A stretch of 59,708 nucleotides of DNA from Oscillospiraceae bacterium (GTDB taxonomy: Bacteria > Bacillota > Clostridia > Oscillospirales > Ruminococcaceae). How positions within the stretch are numbered: position 1 is the stretch's first letter; each line of letters begins with the position of its first letter. A model generated the notes under the pieces. It did not search any database. It had not been told where the DNA came from and worked only from the letters and a program-made list of their open reading frames with translations. The stretch spans positions 1 through 59,708 of the forward strand of contig JAGAJF010000101.1 in NCBI GenBank assembly GCA_017829005.1. Reading direction: 5' to 3'. This document shows, piece after piece, positions 33,357 to 41,400 of the stretch. The position numbers and the translations under genes are program-made.

Positions 33357-34490
33357 ATGAAAGCAAAGGATTATGGAATTATTCTCGGCGCCGCTTTATC
33401 AATGGGTATGATATTCACAGGCTGCGGAAAAACAACTATCAACGCAAATGATTATCTTACCATTAACGCAGAGGGATTTGATACAGCAGGCAAAGCAAGC
33501 TTTTATTTTGACTCCGAAAAGCTTATTGATGATAATCTCAAGGCATTCGGGCTTGAAAACAGTTCAGATATGGAATATCTTGAGGCACTTGGAAGAATTG
33601 AGCTGGGACTTGACGGAAAGCTTGATAAAACCGATGAACTATCTAACGGCGATGAGGTAACATTCAAATGGAAGGTTTCCGGGCTTGAGGAGCTGGAGGA
33701 AAAGTACAAGGTCAAGCTGGAGTTTTCCGATAAGTCATTTACCGTGGAGGGGCTTGAAGAACCGCAGGAGTTCGATCCCTTTAATTATGTAAAGGTTTAC
33801 TTTGACGGAATTGCACCCGATGGAAAGGTTGTCATCGAATGCAGCGGCGATATCCCTGTAAAGCTTGATTTCAGGGCAGACAAGGCAAGCGGTCTGAACA
33901 ACGGCGACACTGTAAAAATCACCGCAAATGCATATTACGGAAATGATCTCAAGAGTTATTGCTTTGAGAACGGATACGTTCCCACAAGTGATGAAAAGGA
34001 ATTTATAGTGGAGGGTCTTGCAGGGTACATACAGTCTCTTGATGAAATTCCCGAGGACGCATACAAGAAGATGGATTACCACGCACAGGATATGCTTAAA
34101 GCGCATATAGCAAATACTGAAGATGAGGGCTATCTTGCGGGAGTTGAGCTTCTGGGAAATTATCTGCTGACTCCCAAGGACCCGTCAATATATGTTAGCA
34201 AGAAAAATTACATTTATTATATTTACAAGGTGAATTTTACCGACGGATTATATTACTATCATTATACCTACTATACAGATGTTATGCTTCTTGAGGACGG
34301 CACCTGTTCTTTTGATTTAAGCACAGCCACAGTGCCAAAGGGCAGCGTATTCTTCGGAGTAGCCTCGGGAGAAATATACTGGGCTGCTGACAAGATATAT
34401 TTTACAGGATATGGTGATCTTGATTCATTGTTCAACAAGCAGGTCACATCTAAGATAGGCGAGTACAAGTACGAATCAACAGTTAAATAA
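33357..34490 (+). CDS. putative lipoprotein, repressor-linked
   Basis: A 377-residue secreted protein with a lipobox (GMIFTGC, Cys near residue 23). Two similar Ig-like units seem present, each with the pattern N-G-D-x-V then SDE/SDK-x-F-x-V-E-G-L (about residues 95-140 and 180-225). The C-terminal half is Tyr-rich and probably beta-structured. No enzyme motif is seen. The ATG follows AAAGG. Divergent to the XRE gene, which probably controls it. Confidence 0.72.
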   Translation: MKAKDYGIILGAALSMGMIFTGCGKTTINANDYLTINAEGFDTAGKASFYFDSEKLIDDNLKAFGLENSSDMEYLEALGRIELGLDGKLDKTDELSNGDEVTFKWKVSGLEELEEKYKVKLEFSDKSFTVEGLEEPQEFDPFNYVKVYFDGIAPDGKVVIECSGDIPVKLDFRADKASGLNNGDTVKITANAYYGNDLKSYCFENGYVPTSDEKEFIVEGLAGYIQSLDEIPEDAYKKMDYHAQDMLKAHIANTEDEGYLAGVELLGNYLLTPKDPSIYVSKKNYIYYIYKVNFTDGLYYYHYTYYTDVMLLEDGTCSFDLSTATVPKGSVFFGVASGEIYWAADKIYFTGYGDLDSLFNKQVTSKIGEYKYESTVK

Positions 34491-34500
34491 CAGCAAAGAA

Positions 34501-34534
34501 AACCGCCCGGGATCGTAAAAGATTTCGGGCGGTT
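34501..34534 (+). terminator. terminator of the lipoprotein gene
   Basis: Strong 9-bp outer stem AACCGCCCG/CGGGCGGTT with inner ATC/GAT. The plus strand lacks a U-tract; on the minus strand it is followed by TTTTCTTT, so it may instead stop leftward transcription. Confidence 0.65.
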
Positions 34535-34572
34535 CAGCGGTCACAGGCATATTGACAGAATGGATTTTTGTC

Positions 34573-34641
34573 AAAAAAACAGGAAATCAGCATAAAGACA
34601 TAGGGGTCCTATTCCCCAAGTTAAATGCAATTTCCTGTTAT
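34573..34641 (-). ncRNA. putative small RNA B
   Basis: From a perfect minus-strand promoter, the transcript would start at about 34641, open with AACAGGAAAT, and end with ATTTCCTGTT followed by TTTTTTT: the outer 10-bp stem is the terminator. Inside are a GCAT/ATGC pair and an apical GGGG-AATAGGA-CCCC hairpin. About 69 nt, no coding frame. Its layout (start at the outer stem, mid 4-bp stem, apical 4-bp GC stem with a seven-base loop beginning AAT) matches small RNA A although most bases differ. Confidence 0.62.
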
Positions 34642-34647
34642 GATAAT

Positions 34648-34676
34648 ATTATAACATACTCACAGAAAAATGTCAA
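34648..34676 (-). promoter_or_regulatory. perfect promoter of small RNA B
   Basis: Minus strand TTGACA (34671-34676), 17 bases, TATAAT (34648-34653) with an extended TG. It matches the sigma-A consensus at every core position. Confidence 0.82.
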
Positions 34677-34707
34677 TGAATTTATTATCTTTCTTATCGG
34701 CTGAAAC

Positions 34708-34738
34708 AAAAAAGCGGTGGAATTGTCCGCCGCTTTTT
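34708..34738 (-). terminator. terminator of the ABC exporter operon
   Basis: Minus strand stem AAAAAGCGG...CCGCTTTTT with a short AATT-type loop, followed by TTTTTTG. It lies just after the permease stop. Confidence 0.85.
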
Positions 34739-34742
34739 ACTG

Positions 34743-35483
34743 TTATTCCCATTTGAAAAATTTTACTGAGATCCCCGTGCAGACCGCCGTTGTCAGAAGC
34801 ATTGTCAATATAGCGGCAGCGGTGTTTCCCGAGGGTATCCCGAGAAAGGTTGATTTCATCAGTCCGATACCCTGCGTGAGAGGGGAAAGTCCCACAAGCT
34901 TCTGCATTATCTTTGGCATTATCTCAAAGGGAACCGTTGTCCCCGAAAACAGCAGGGCAGGAAAGTAAAGAATGCTTGCGATGACCCCTGCCTGCTTTGA
35001 GTTTTTGGCAAGTCCTCCCACCATCATACCGATACTGAGGGTAGATATTGCCGTAAGCGCCCAGCTTCCGAGAAATTTTACAAGAGAGCCGCCGAAGCCT
35101 GCTCCCGATATGTATGCCGCTATGGCAAGGGTGATAAGGGAAACGTCGCAGTAAAGCATATAAATGGCAAGCTCCGCCCCGAGCAGAAGCCCGGGGCTTG
35201 CGGGAGTTGCCTTGAAGCGCTTGAGTATCTTTTTCTCCCTGTAGTCTGCTACCACAAGGGGCAGACCCATAAGTCCTCCCGCGCATATTGATACGGCACA
35301 GACCGCTCCGAAGGACTGCTCCAAAAAGGTGTAGTCCGCCCCCTCAAAGGCAGGCTTTGAACGGTATATGAGTCCCAGCACTATAAACACAGCCAGGGGC
35401 ATTATCAAAGCGAATATCACCATATTCATATCACGGATATTCAGCTTCAGCTCGTTTTTCATCAGCGTAAAAAAGCGTTTCAT
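34743..35483 (-). CDS. ABC-2 type transporter permease
   Basis: A 246-residue integral membrane protein with about six membrane segments. The start KNELKLNIRDMNMVIFALIMPLAVFIVLG is typical of ABC-2 permeases (YadH/NodJ type), and the LLFSGTTVPFEIMPKIMQKLVGLSPLT block lies late in the protein. It pairs with the ATPase upstream (4-base overlap, ATGA). Export of a drug or peptide is likely, but the substrate is unknown. Confidence 0.9.
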   Translation of the reverse strand: MKRFFTLMKNELKLNIRDMNMVIFALIMPLAVFIVLGLIYRSKPAFEGADYTFLEQSFGAVCAVSICAGGLMGLPLVVADYREKKILKRFKATPASPGLLLGAELAIYMLYCDVSLITLAIAAYISGAGFGGSLVKFLGSWALTAISTLSIGMMVGGLAKNSKQAGVIASILYFPALLFSGTTVPFEIMPKIMQKLVGLSPLTQGIGLMKSTFLGIPSGNTAAAILTMLLTTAVCTGISVKFFKWE

Positions 35484-36199
35484 TCAGCGTTATCCTCCGA
35501 CAAAATAAGATATGCGTCCTCAAATTTCTCACATCCGCTTTTTTCCTTTGCTTCGCTCACCGTTCCCATAAAAACGGGTGAGCCTTTTTTTAAAATGCAT
35601 ATCTCGTCACAGAGAGCCTCCACCTCGTCCATAAAATGAGATGTGAGAACTATGGTAAGACCCTCTTTTTTCAGCTCCGAGAGTATCTTCCACACATCAC
35701 GCCTTGCTCTTGCGTCAAGCCCTGTGGTAAGCTCGTCAAGGAATACGAGCTTCGGCTTCGGGATAAGTGCAAGGACGATGAAAAGCCTCTGACGTTCTCC
35801 TCCCGACAGGCTTTTTACCTGTGCGGAAAGCTTGTCACCGATACCGAATTTTTTGCAAAGCTCACTCCAGTCTGCGGGAGAGCTGTACAGACAGGCGGTT
35901 TCCTCACACAGCTCGTTTACTCTTATCTCGTTCTGATACTGGCTTTCCTGAAACTGCACTCCAACCTGTTCGAAGAGACGGCGGCGGTCTTTTTTCGGGT
36001 CAAGCCCAAGAAGAGATGATGTTCCGCTGTCGGCTTTCTTAATGCCCAGCATACATTCGATGGTTGTGGTCTTTCCTGCGCCGTTTGCACCTAAAAGTCC
36101 GAATACCGTTCCGCTTTTTACCGACAGGGACAGACCTTTAAGAACGGTCTTTTCACCGTAGGATTTGGTCAGTCCCGTTACATTCACCGCGGCGGTCAT
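35480..36199 (-). CDS. ABC transporter ATP-binding protein
   Basis: A 239-residue ATPase. Walker A is GANGAGKTTT (near residue 36), the signature is LSGGERQR, Walker B is LVFLDELTTGLD and the H-loop is TSHFMDE. The sequence belongs to the CcmA/DrrA-type exporter group. It overlaps the regulator upstream (TAATG) and the permease downstream, forming a three-gene operon. Confidence 0.93.
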   Translation of the reverse strand: MTAAVNVTGLTKSYGEKTVLKGLSLSVKSGTVFGLLGANGAGKTTTIECMLGIKKADSGTSSLLGLDPKKDRRRLFEQVGVQFQESQYQNEIRVNELCEETACLYSSPADWSELCKKFGIGDKLSAQVKSLSGGERQRLFIVLALIPKPKLVFLDELTTGLDARARRDVWKILSELKKEGLTIVLTSHFMDEVEALCDEICILKKGSPVFMGTVSEAKEKSGCEKFEDAYLILSEDNAE

Positions 36200-37086
36200 T
36201 ACGCTTTACCTCTCTGTCTTACTGCTTTAAGCTCGATATATCCTCTATCGCCACGAGGTTCAAGCTGTATCCTCGGCTGGGTATTATCCCATTCGTAACC
36301 GATGACCGAGGGGTCATATTTTTCCATAGACTGCTGAACGGCGATTATTGCGTCGCAGTAATCCTCTTCCTCAAAAGGCTCGCCCTGGAACATCATATAA
36401 TCGCATTCGGGGAGAGCTATCACGTCAAAGCCCTCGGGAATTTCTCCGTCATAGTCTGTGGGAACTTCAACGCCCTGGACATATACCGATGTGCCGTTTT
36501 TGCGGTATTTCTCTGTGAGCCACAGGCATACAGGCTCGCCGCAGAGGGAGTCCATACTGGTAAGCAGTCCCCAGACATCACAGCCCACCTCTTCACAGTA
36601 GGCGAAATAGTCCGAAGCATTGACGCCTCGCTTGATAATGACTTTTCGCTCGGGCTTGTGGATCACCTGAATAAACACGTTTTTTACATTTTCCATAGTC
36701 ATATTCTCCTTTCGCAGTTCACGGAATTTTACTCCGTAGGGAATGAATAATGCAATGGGAACGGGTCGTCTGGCGTATTCCCCGGGGTTGCAGCCGAATT
36801 CCCGAAGAAAGGCTCGCTGATATCCGTCAACGCTGCCAAAACCCAGCTCAAAGGCAATGTCAGCTATGCGACATTCACTGTTTTTCAGCTTCATTGCCGA
36901 GCGTGAAAGCCTGAGCCTGCGGATATAGTCCGAGGGGGTAAGCCCTGTCAGCTCCTTGAATATCCGATAGGAATACCAGGGGGAGAACATTGATGTGCGT
37001 GCCAGCTCCGCCATTGTTATTTTCTCGTCAAGATGACGGGAAATGTAGTCCTGCATACGCTGTACGGCAAGTGTTGTATCGTTCAT
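36199..37086 (-). CDS. AraC-family regulator with GyrI-like effector domain
   Basis: A 295-residue protein. An N-terminal AraC/XylS DNA-binding domain (about residues 8-105, with the second-helix block IADIAFELGFGSVDGYQRAFLREFGCNPGEYA) is joined to a C-terminal GyrI-like domain (about 130-290) that binds small ligands, often cationic drugs. This layout resembles Rob/SoxS-like and BmrR-type sensors. RBS AAAGGAA precedes the ATG. It heads the ABC exporter operon, so it probably senses the exported compound. Confidence 0.87.
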   Translation of the reverse strand: MNDTTLAVQRMQDYISRHLDEKITMAELARTSMFSPWYSYRIFKELTGLTPSDYIRRLRLSRSAMKLKNSECRIADIAFELGFGSVDGYQRAFLREFGCNPGEYARRPVPIALFIPYGVKFRELRKENMTMENVKNVFIQVIHKPERKVIIKRGVNASDYFAYCEEVGCDVWGLLTSMDSLCGEPVCLWLTEKYRKNGTSVYVQGVEVPTDYDGEIPEGFDVIALPECDYMMFQGEPFEEEDYCDAIIAVQQSMEKYDPSVIGYEWDNTQPRIQLEPRGDRGYIELKAVRQRGKA

Positions 37087-37189
37087 TTTCGGATTTCCTT
37101 TCCCGGGAGCTTTCGTCCCATTGATAACATTATATCCGATGCAAGGAAATTTTTCTCGACTTTTTTTGCTGAAAAAATGGAAAGTGTAC

Positions 37190-37218
37190 TTGACATTTAT
37201 GAAAATGTGTGTTATACT
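37190..37218 (+). promoter_or_regulatory. promoter for the XRE/membrane protein pair
   Basis: TTGACA, 17 bases, TATACT, with an extended TG. It lies 35 bases before the XRE start. Confidence 0.8.
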
Positions 37219-37252
37219 GATGGAAAGTAAGCTTTACATAAACGGAGGGACT

Positions 37253-37456
37253 ATGAAAAACAGACTTGAAGAAATACGCAAAGAACGAGGGATAAAGCAG
37301 GAAGAGCTGGCGCAGGCAATGGGCGTTTCAAGGCAGACCATAGGCTCTCTTGAAAACGGCAGGTACAATCCGTCCATAACCCTTGCCATAAAGCTTGCAA
37401 GGTTTTTCGGAATGACGGTTGAGGACATTTTTATTTACGAGGAGGAACAGCAGTGA
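37253..37456 (+). CDS. small XRE-family HTH regulator
   Basis: A 67-residue protein made only of a Cro/C1-type HTH domain: IRKERGIKQEELAQAMGVSRQTIGSLENGRYNPSITLAIKLA, typical of YozG/YgzD-like proteins. The ATG is preceded by CGGAGGG. It overlaps the next gene (GTGA), the usual arrangement for this regulator with a small membrane protein. Confidence 0.9.
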   Translation: MKNRLEEIRKERGIKQEELAQAMGVSRQTIGSLENGRYNPSITLAIKLARFFGMTVEDIFIYEEEQQ

Positions 37457-37932
37457 AATTTTATCTGAAACTCAGGGACTTTTTTGACATCGGCAAGGGC
37501 AGCAGCTTTTTCGGCAGGAAAAAGACTTCGGGTGGGATGCAGGTATTCGGCGGCGTTATGTACGGGTTGCTTATGATCATGTATGTTGCATTGAACGACA
37601 CTTCCATAAAAGTCAAAATAGCTTTGATCGTCCTGTTTTTGCTTGCCGCAGGAGATATGATACTCAGGGGAGTACATACCCTTAAAATGACAAAGGAAAA
37701 CCCTGGTTATGTTGACGATATCCCCGAGATCGACAGGGACGAGCGCGGCAGGGAAATGCTCCACTTTGCAGCATATACTTCTTTGCTGGTGTCCTATTTT
37801 CTGGGACTTATTGCAGGCTTGGTGCTTGTGTTTCTTGATCTGGATCAGGCGGGTATAGCGGTGATAGTATTTGTATGCATTCAGCAGATGATATTTGATA
37901 TCTTCCGTATCTGCGAGGAAAAGCTGAACTGA
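37453..37932 (+). CDS. small membrane protein paired with the XRE regulator
   Basis: A 159-residue protein with four hydrophobic segments (about residues 33-48, 56-75, 107-130 and 135-152). It starts with GTG overlapping the XRE stop, after GGAGG. Family unknown. The XRE/membrane-protein pair is common in Firmicutes, but the signal it senses is unclear. Confidence 0.75.
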   Translation: MKFYLKLRDFFDIGKGSSFFGRKKTSGGMQVFGGVMYGLLMIMYVALNDTSIKVKIALIVLFLLAAGDMILRGVHTLKMTKENPGYVDDIPEIDRDERGREMLHFAAYTSLLVSYFLGLIAGLVLVFLDLDQAGIAVIVFVCIQQMIFDIFRICEEKLN

Positions 37933-37934
37933 TA

Positions 37935-37967
37935 AAAGGCTGTCTGCGGCATTGGCAGGCAGCCTTT
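37935..37967 (+). terminator. bidirectional terminator at 37.95 kb
   Basis: Stem AAAGGCTG/CAGCCTTT with inner CTGC/GCAG, in both directions. The minus strand is followed by TTTTATC. It separates the plus-strand pair from the convergent metal ATPase gene. Confidence 0.7.
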
Positions 37968-37971
37968 AAAC

Positions 37972-39840
37972 TTACCTTTTCACCCTCATTGCTCTCATAG
38001 CGTTGAGAATTGCTATGACAGAAACGCCCACGTCCGCAAACACCGCAGCCCACATATTTGCAATGCCAAGTGCGCCTAAAATAAGTGTGAGCAGCTTTAC
38101 GCCCAGTGCAAACACGATGTTCTGTCTCACGATAGAAGCGGTCTTGCCTGCGATCTTTATGGCAAGGGGGATCTTTCGTGGGTCGTCGTCCAAAAGCACC
38201 ACATCGGCGGCTTCGATGGCGGCATCGGAGCCCATTGCGCCCATTGCTATGCCGATATCAGCTCTTGTGAGAACGGGTGCGTCGTTAATGCCGTCTCCCA
38301 CGAAGATAAGGGTCTTTTTAGGCGGCTTTTCCGCAAGCAGTTTTTCAACGCAGTCCACCTTGTCGGCGGGGAGCAGTTCGGCGTGATATTCGTCAATGCC
38401 AAGGGCTTTTGCACATTGCTCTCCAACTCTGCGGTCGTCTCCCGTAAGCATTACGGTTTTACGGACGCCCATATTCCGAAGACCTTCCATTGCTTCCTTT
38501 GCGCCCTCCTTGAGAGCGTCCGAGATGATTATGTGACCCATATATTCGCCGTTTACCGCAACGTGAACGGCAGTTCCCGCATGGTGGCAGTCATGGGCTT
38601 CGGAGATATTTTCCGTTTTCATAAGCTTCATATTTCCCGCAAGGACGATTTTGCCGTCAATTACTGCCTTAACGCCGTGACCTGCTATCTCCTTGACATT
38701 TTCTATCCTCGAAGAGTCGCACTCCTTTCCCCAAGCACGCTTTAATGAAAGGGAAATGGGGTGGTCGGAATACATTTCGGCAAGAGCGGCAGTCTCAAGG
38801 AGCGCATCTTTATCCATTTTATCCGAATGAACAGCGGTGACCTCAAAGCTGCCTTTAGTAAGCGTTCCCGTTTTATCGAAAACAACAACGCCTGCGTTTG
38901 CCAGTGCCTCAAGGTAATTGCCGCCCTTGATGAGTATTCCCGCCTTTGATGCACCGCCAATTCCGCTGAAAAAGGTGAGGGGAATGGATATGACAAGGGC
39001 GCAGGGGCAGGAAATTACAAGAAATGTCATTGCTCTGTATACCCATTTGCCAAGCTCCCCGCCTGTGAGCAGGGGAGGGATAAATGCCAGCAGGAGTGCG
39101 CCGATGACCACCGCAGGAGTGTAGATACGGGCAAATTTTGATATGAAATTCTCGCTTTTGGACTTCTTCTCCTGGGAATTTTCCACAAGCTCCAGAATTT
39201 TTGAAACGGTTGACTGCCCGAATTCCTTTGTGACCCTGATTTTGAGAATACCCGTAAGATTAACGCAGCCGCTTATTATCTCGCCGCCCTCGCACACATC
39301 TCTTGGAATGGACTCGCCTGTGAGAGCCGAGGTGTCAACGGCTGACGTTCCCGAAATGATAACGCCGTCAAGGGGAACCTTTTCTCCCGCTTTAACGGTT
39401 ATGACCGAGCCTATCTCCACCTCTTCGGGGTCAACCTGAATGAGCTTGCCGTTTTCGTCCTCGATATTTGCATAGTCGGGACGGATATCCATAAGCTCGG
39501 AAATTGACTTCCTTGACTTGCTCACGGCGCAGGACTGGAAAAGCTCGCCCACCTGATAGAAAAGCATTACCGCCGTTCCCTCCGCATATTCGCCCGTTGC
39601 AAATGCGCCTATGGTGGCAACGGTCATAAGAAAGCTTTCATCGAAAAACTGTAAATGGATTATCCCGAGAACGGCTTTCCTAAGAATGTCATACCCGATT
39701 ATCAGATAGGGGATAAGGAATAATGCAAGCTTCCATATGCCTATGTCGGCTTTTGTTACGCCGAAAAATATCATCTCTGCTATGAGGATAACAAAGCTAA
39801 TGATTATCCTCGCAAGCATTTTTTTCTGTTTTTTGCTCAT
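37972..39840 (-). CDS. zntA: P1B-type zinc/cadmium/lead-exporting ATPase
   Basis: A 622-residue heavy-metal ATPase. The membrane CPC motif (VISCPCALVIS), the phosphorylation DKTGT (VVFDKTGTLTKG), the HP motif DHPISL and the hinge GDGINDAPVL are all present. The last membrane region KLLTLILGALG...ADVGVSVIAILNAMR carries the Lys and Asp typical of the Zn/Cd/Pb group rather than the copper group. The N-terminal metal-binding domain is absent from this chain and is supplied as a separate gene (11 bases upstream). Confidence 0.9.
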   Translation of the reverse strand: MSKKQKKMLARIIISFVILIAEMIFFGVTKADIGIWKLALFLIPYLIIGYDILRKAVLGIIHLQFFDESFLMTVATIGAFATGEYAEGTAVMLFYQVGELFQSCAVSKSRKSISELMDIRPDYANIEDENGKLIQVDPEEVEIGSVITVKAGEKVPLDGVIISGTSAVDTSALTGESIPRDVCEGGEIISGCVNLTGILKIRVTKEFGQSTVSKILELVENSQEKKSKSENFISKFARIYTPAVVIGALLLAFIPPLLTGGELGKWVYRAMTFLVISCPCALVISIPLTFFSGIGGASKAGILIKGGNYLEALANAGVVVFDKTGTLTKGSFEVTAVHSDKMDKDALLETAALAEMYSDHPISLSLKRAWGKECDSSRIENVKEIAGHGVKAVIDGKIVLAGNMKLMKTENISEAHDCHHAGTAVHVAVNGEYMGHIIISDALKEGAKEAMEGLRNMGVRKTVMLTGDDRRVGEQCAKALGIDEYHAELLPADKVDCVEKLLAEKPPKKTLIFVGDGINDAPVLTRADIGIAMGAMGSDAAIEAADVVLLDDDPRKIPLAIKIAGKTASIVRQNIVFALGVKLLTLILGALGIANMWAAVFADVGVSVIAILNAMRAMRVKR

Positions 39841-39850
39841 AGCGACCTCT

Positions 39851-40069
39851 TTACATAATTATGGTGCAGTCGGGTTCTATCTTTTTGCACTCAGCCGCAG
39901 CTTTTTTCATTATCTCGTCAAAGCGTGCGTCATCGGCGGTGATGGTGAGCTTCTGTGAGATAAAGCTTACCGTTGCGGACTCCACGCCATCAATTTTGTT
40001 TATTGCGTTTTCCATTTTCTTTGCGCAGTTTGCGCAGTCAAGATCTTCAAGCTTAAATACCTTTTTCAT
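39851..40069 (-). CDS. heavy-metal-associated (HMA) domain protein
   Basis: A 72-residue stand-alone ferredoxin-like HMA domain. Its metal-binding loop is DLDCANC, and the preceding Asp fits the Zn/Cd/Pb group. It probably delivers or senses metal for the ATPase downstream. RBS AAGGAG precedes the ATG, in the second copy of a 16-base tandem repeat. Confidence 0.88.
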   Translation of the reverse strand: MKKVFKLEDLDCANCAKKMENAINKIDGVESATVSFISQKLTITADDARFDEIMKKAAAECKKIEPDCTIIM

Positions 40070-40081
40070 AATAACATTCTC

Positions 40082-40113
40082 CTTGATTTATATATTACTT
40101 GATTTATATATTA
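40082..40113. repeat. exact 16-bp tandem repeat in the HMA leader
   Basis: CTTGATTTATATATTA occurs twice head to tail (40082-40097 and 40098-40113). It ends 12 bases before the HMA start and so spans its ribosome binding site. It may be a slippage product or a paired regulator site. Confidence 0.75.
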
Positions 40114-40126
40114 TTTGTATCGTTAC

Positions 40127-40246
40127 CGAGCCGACAGTCTATCGCCCAGATAAATTATAGAACGATTGGCTGCAGGCTCAGCCTGCCGAGCCGACAGTCT
40201 GCCGTCCAAATAAACTACAGAACGAACGGCTGCAGGCTCAGCCTGC
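40127..40246. repeat. two copies of a 60-bp tandem repeat
   Basis: 40127-40186 and 40187-40246 are about 85 percent identical, each starting CGAGCCGACAGTCT and ending with the palindrome GCAGGCT-C-AGCCTGC. The second copy reaches the stop codon of the arsR-family gene. Each unit can form a stem-loop in RNA. It is too few copies and too uneven for a CRISPR array. Confidence 0.75.
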
Positions 40247-40594
40247 CTATTCTTCAACGTGTTCCATACCCATTTCGATAATGCTCCTTACGTGGTCGTC
40301 GGAAAGGGAATAGAAAACAATCTTGCCCTCCTTGCGGAAACGCACAAGCTTGTTGTTTTTAAGCACTCTCAGCTGATGTGATACCGCCGTCTGACTCAGC
40401 CCCAGAAGCTGCGCCATATCGTTTACGCAAAGCTCGGACTCGAAAAGGGCATAAAGTATGCGTATCCTTGTGGTGTCTCCGAAAACCTTGAAAAGCTCGG
40501 CAAGATCGTAGAGTATCTCATCGGGGGGAAGCTGGGATTTTACCTTTTCCACCACGTCCTCGTGAACGCATAAAAATTCGTCTTTATTGTCCAT
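40247..40594 (-). CDS. ArsR/SmtB-family metal-sensing repressor
   Basis: A 115-residue winged-helix repressor. The recognition region is ELCVNDMAQLLGLSQTAVSHQLRVLKNNKLV, followed by a beta-wing (RKEGKIVFYSL). The last helix DDHVRSIIEMGMEHVEE has the Asp-x-His...His-x-x-Glu pattern of the alpha-5 zinc site of SmtB/CzrA. So zinc sensing is likely. It follows the methyltransferase by 12 bases, in the operon that ends with the metal ATPase. Confidence 0.88.
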   Translation of the reverse strand: MDNKDEFLCVHEDVVEKVKSQLPPDEILYDLAELFKVFGDTTRIRILYALFESELCVNDMAQLLGLSQTAVSHQLRVLKNNKLVRFRKEGKIVFYSLSDDHVRSIIEMGMEHVEE

Positions 40595-40605
40595 TATAAG
40601 CCTCC

Positions 40606-41226
40606 TTACTTTTTTATTACCCCGAAGCCTGCGGGGATATTTCCCAGAAGAAGCCTGGTGCTGTATTCATAGCAGCCGTTTTTCTCGGCGTTTTCGGCAA
40701 TGAAATTCAGATAATCCTCGGTGTTCATTTCACGACCGCTGTATCCGAGAAGCTTATAGACCGAAATGCAGAGCTTGAAGAAAAGCCCCGACTCCTTTGT
40801 GACATAGGTGGGGAGAATTATTTTTCCGCCCTTTTTCGTAACTCTCACAAGCTCGGAAAAGGCTTTCTCGGGGTCATCGAGAAGGTGCATTACATTTCCT
40901 GCAATGACAACATCGAAGCTGTTGTCGGGGTCCTTCAGAGCGGTGATGTTCCGCTTTGCAAAGGCGATGTTGTAAATGCCCTGTCTGCGTGCCTTTTTCA
41001 TTGCCTGAATGAGCATTTTCTTTGAAAGGTCGGTGCAGAGGACTTTTTTTGCATTTTTTGCCGCCGACATTGACAGCATACCCGTCCCTGCGGCACAGTC
41101 AAGGACCATTGCGCCCTTTGGGATCTCGTTTTCAAGGGCTTTGCACATCTGCTCGTTTACGGAGCGGTTAAAGACATTTTCGTTAAGGTCATAAATTCCT
41201 GCGAAGGTGTCCCAGAATGAACTCAT
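40606..41226 (-). CDS. SAM-dependent methyltransferase
   Basis: A 206-residue class I methyltransferase. The SAM-binding motif is VLDCAAGTGMLSMSA, the acidic residue after strand 2 is in CTDLSKKML, and the post-motif block is VVIAGNVMHLLDDPEKAFSEL. The substrate is unknown. It is first in the metal efflux operon, so the operator at 41254-41281 controls it first. It may be involved in metal or arsenic stress, which is a guess. Confidence 0.82.
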   Translation of the reverse strand: MSSFWDTFAGIYDLNENVFNRSVNEQMCKALENEIPKGAMVLDCAAGTGMLSMSAAKNAKKVLCTDLSKKMLIQAMKKARRQGIYNIAFAKRNITALKDPDNSFDVVIAGNVMHLLDDPEKAFSELVRVTKKGGKIILPTYVTKESGLFFKLCISVYKLLGYSGREMNTEDYLNFIAENAEKNGCYEYSTRLLLGNIPAGFGVIKK

Positions 41227-41253
41227 TTATATCATCTCCAATTTTAAATCAAT

Positions 41254-41304
41254 TATCATATGTTCATCTGTTCATATGATAACATATTTTTTTATTGCAG
41301 TCAA
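41254..41304 (-). promoter_or_regulatory. metal operon promoter with SmtB/ArsR-type operator
   Basis: Minus strand TTGACT (41299-41304), 17 bases, TATCAT (41276-41281), extended TG. The inverted repeat TATCATATG...CATATGATA (41254-41281), holding two TGTTCAT direct repeats, starts at the -10. The core ATGAACAGATGAACAT resembles SmtB/CzrA-family sites. The ArsR protein of the same operon is the likely ligand. Confidence 0.75.
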
Positions 41305-41356
41305 TATGTATTCCTGATTTGCATAATGGTATGTGTAATAACATATATCTGCGCAT

Positions 41357-41394
41357 AAAAAAGGCAGATATGCTATGGAATGTCATATCTGCCT
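41357..41394 (-). terminator. terminator of the GH3 gene
   Basis: Minus strand perfect 11-bp stem AGGCAGATATG/CATATCTGCCT followed by TTTTTTAT. Confidence 0.88.
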
Positions 41395-41400
41395 GATCGG

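Noticed and set aside
40127-40246. CRISPR-like repeat array
   Set aside because: Only two adjacent imperfect 60-bp units without spacers and no cas genes nearby.
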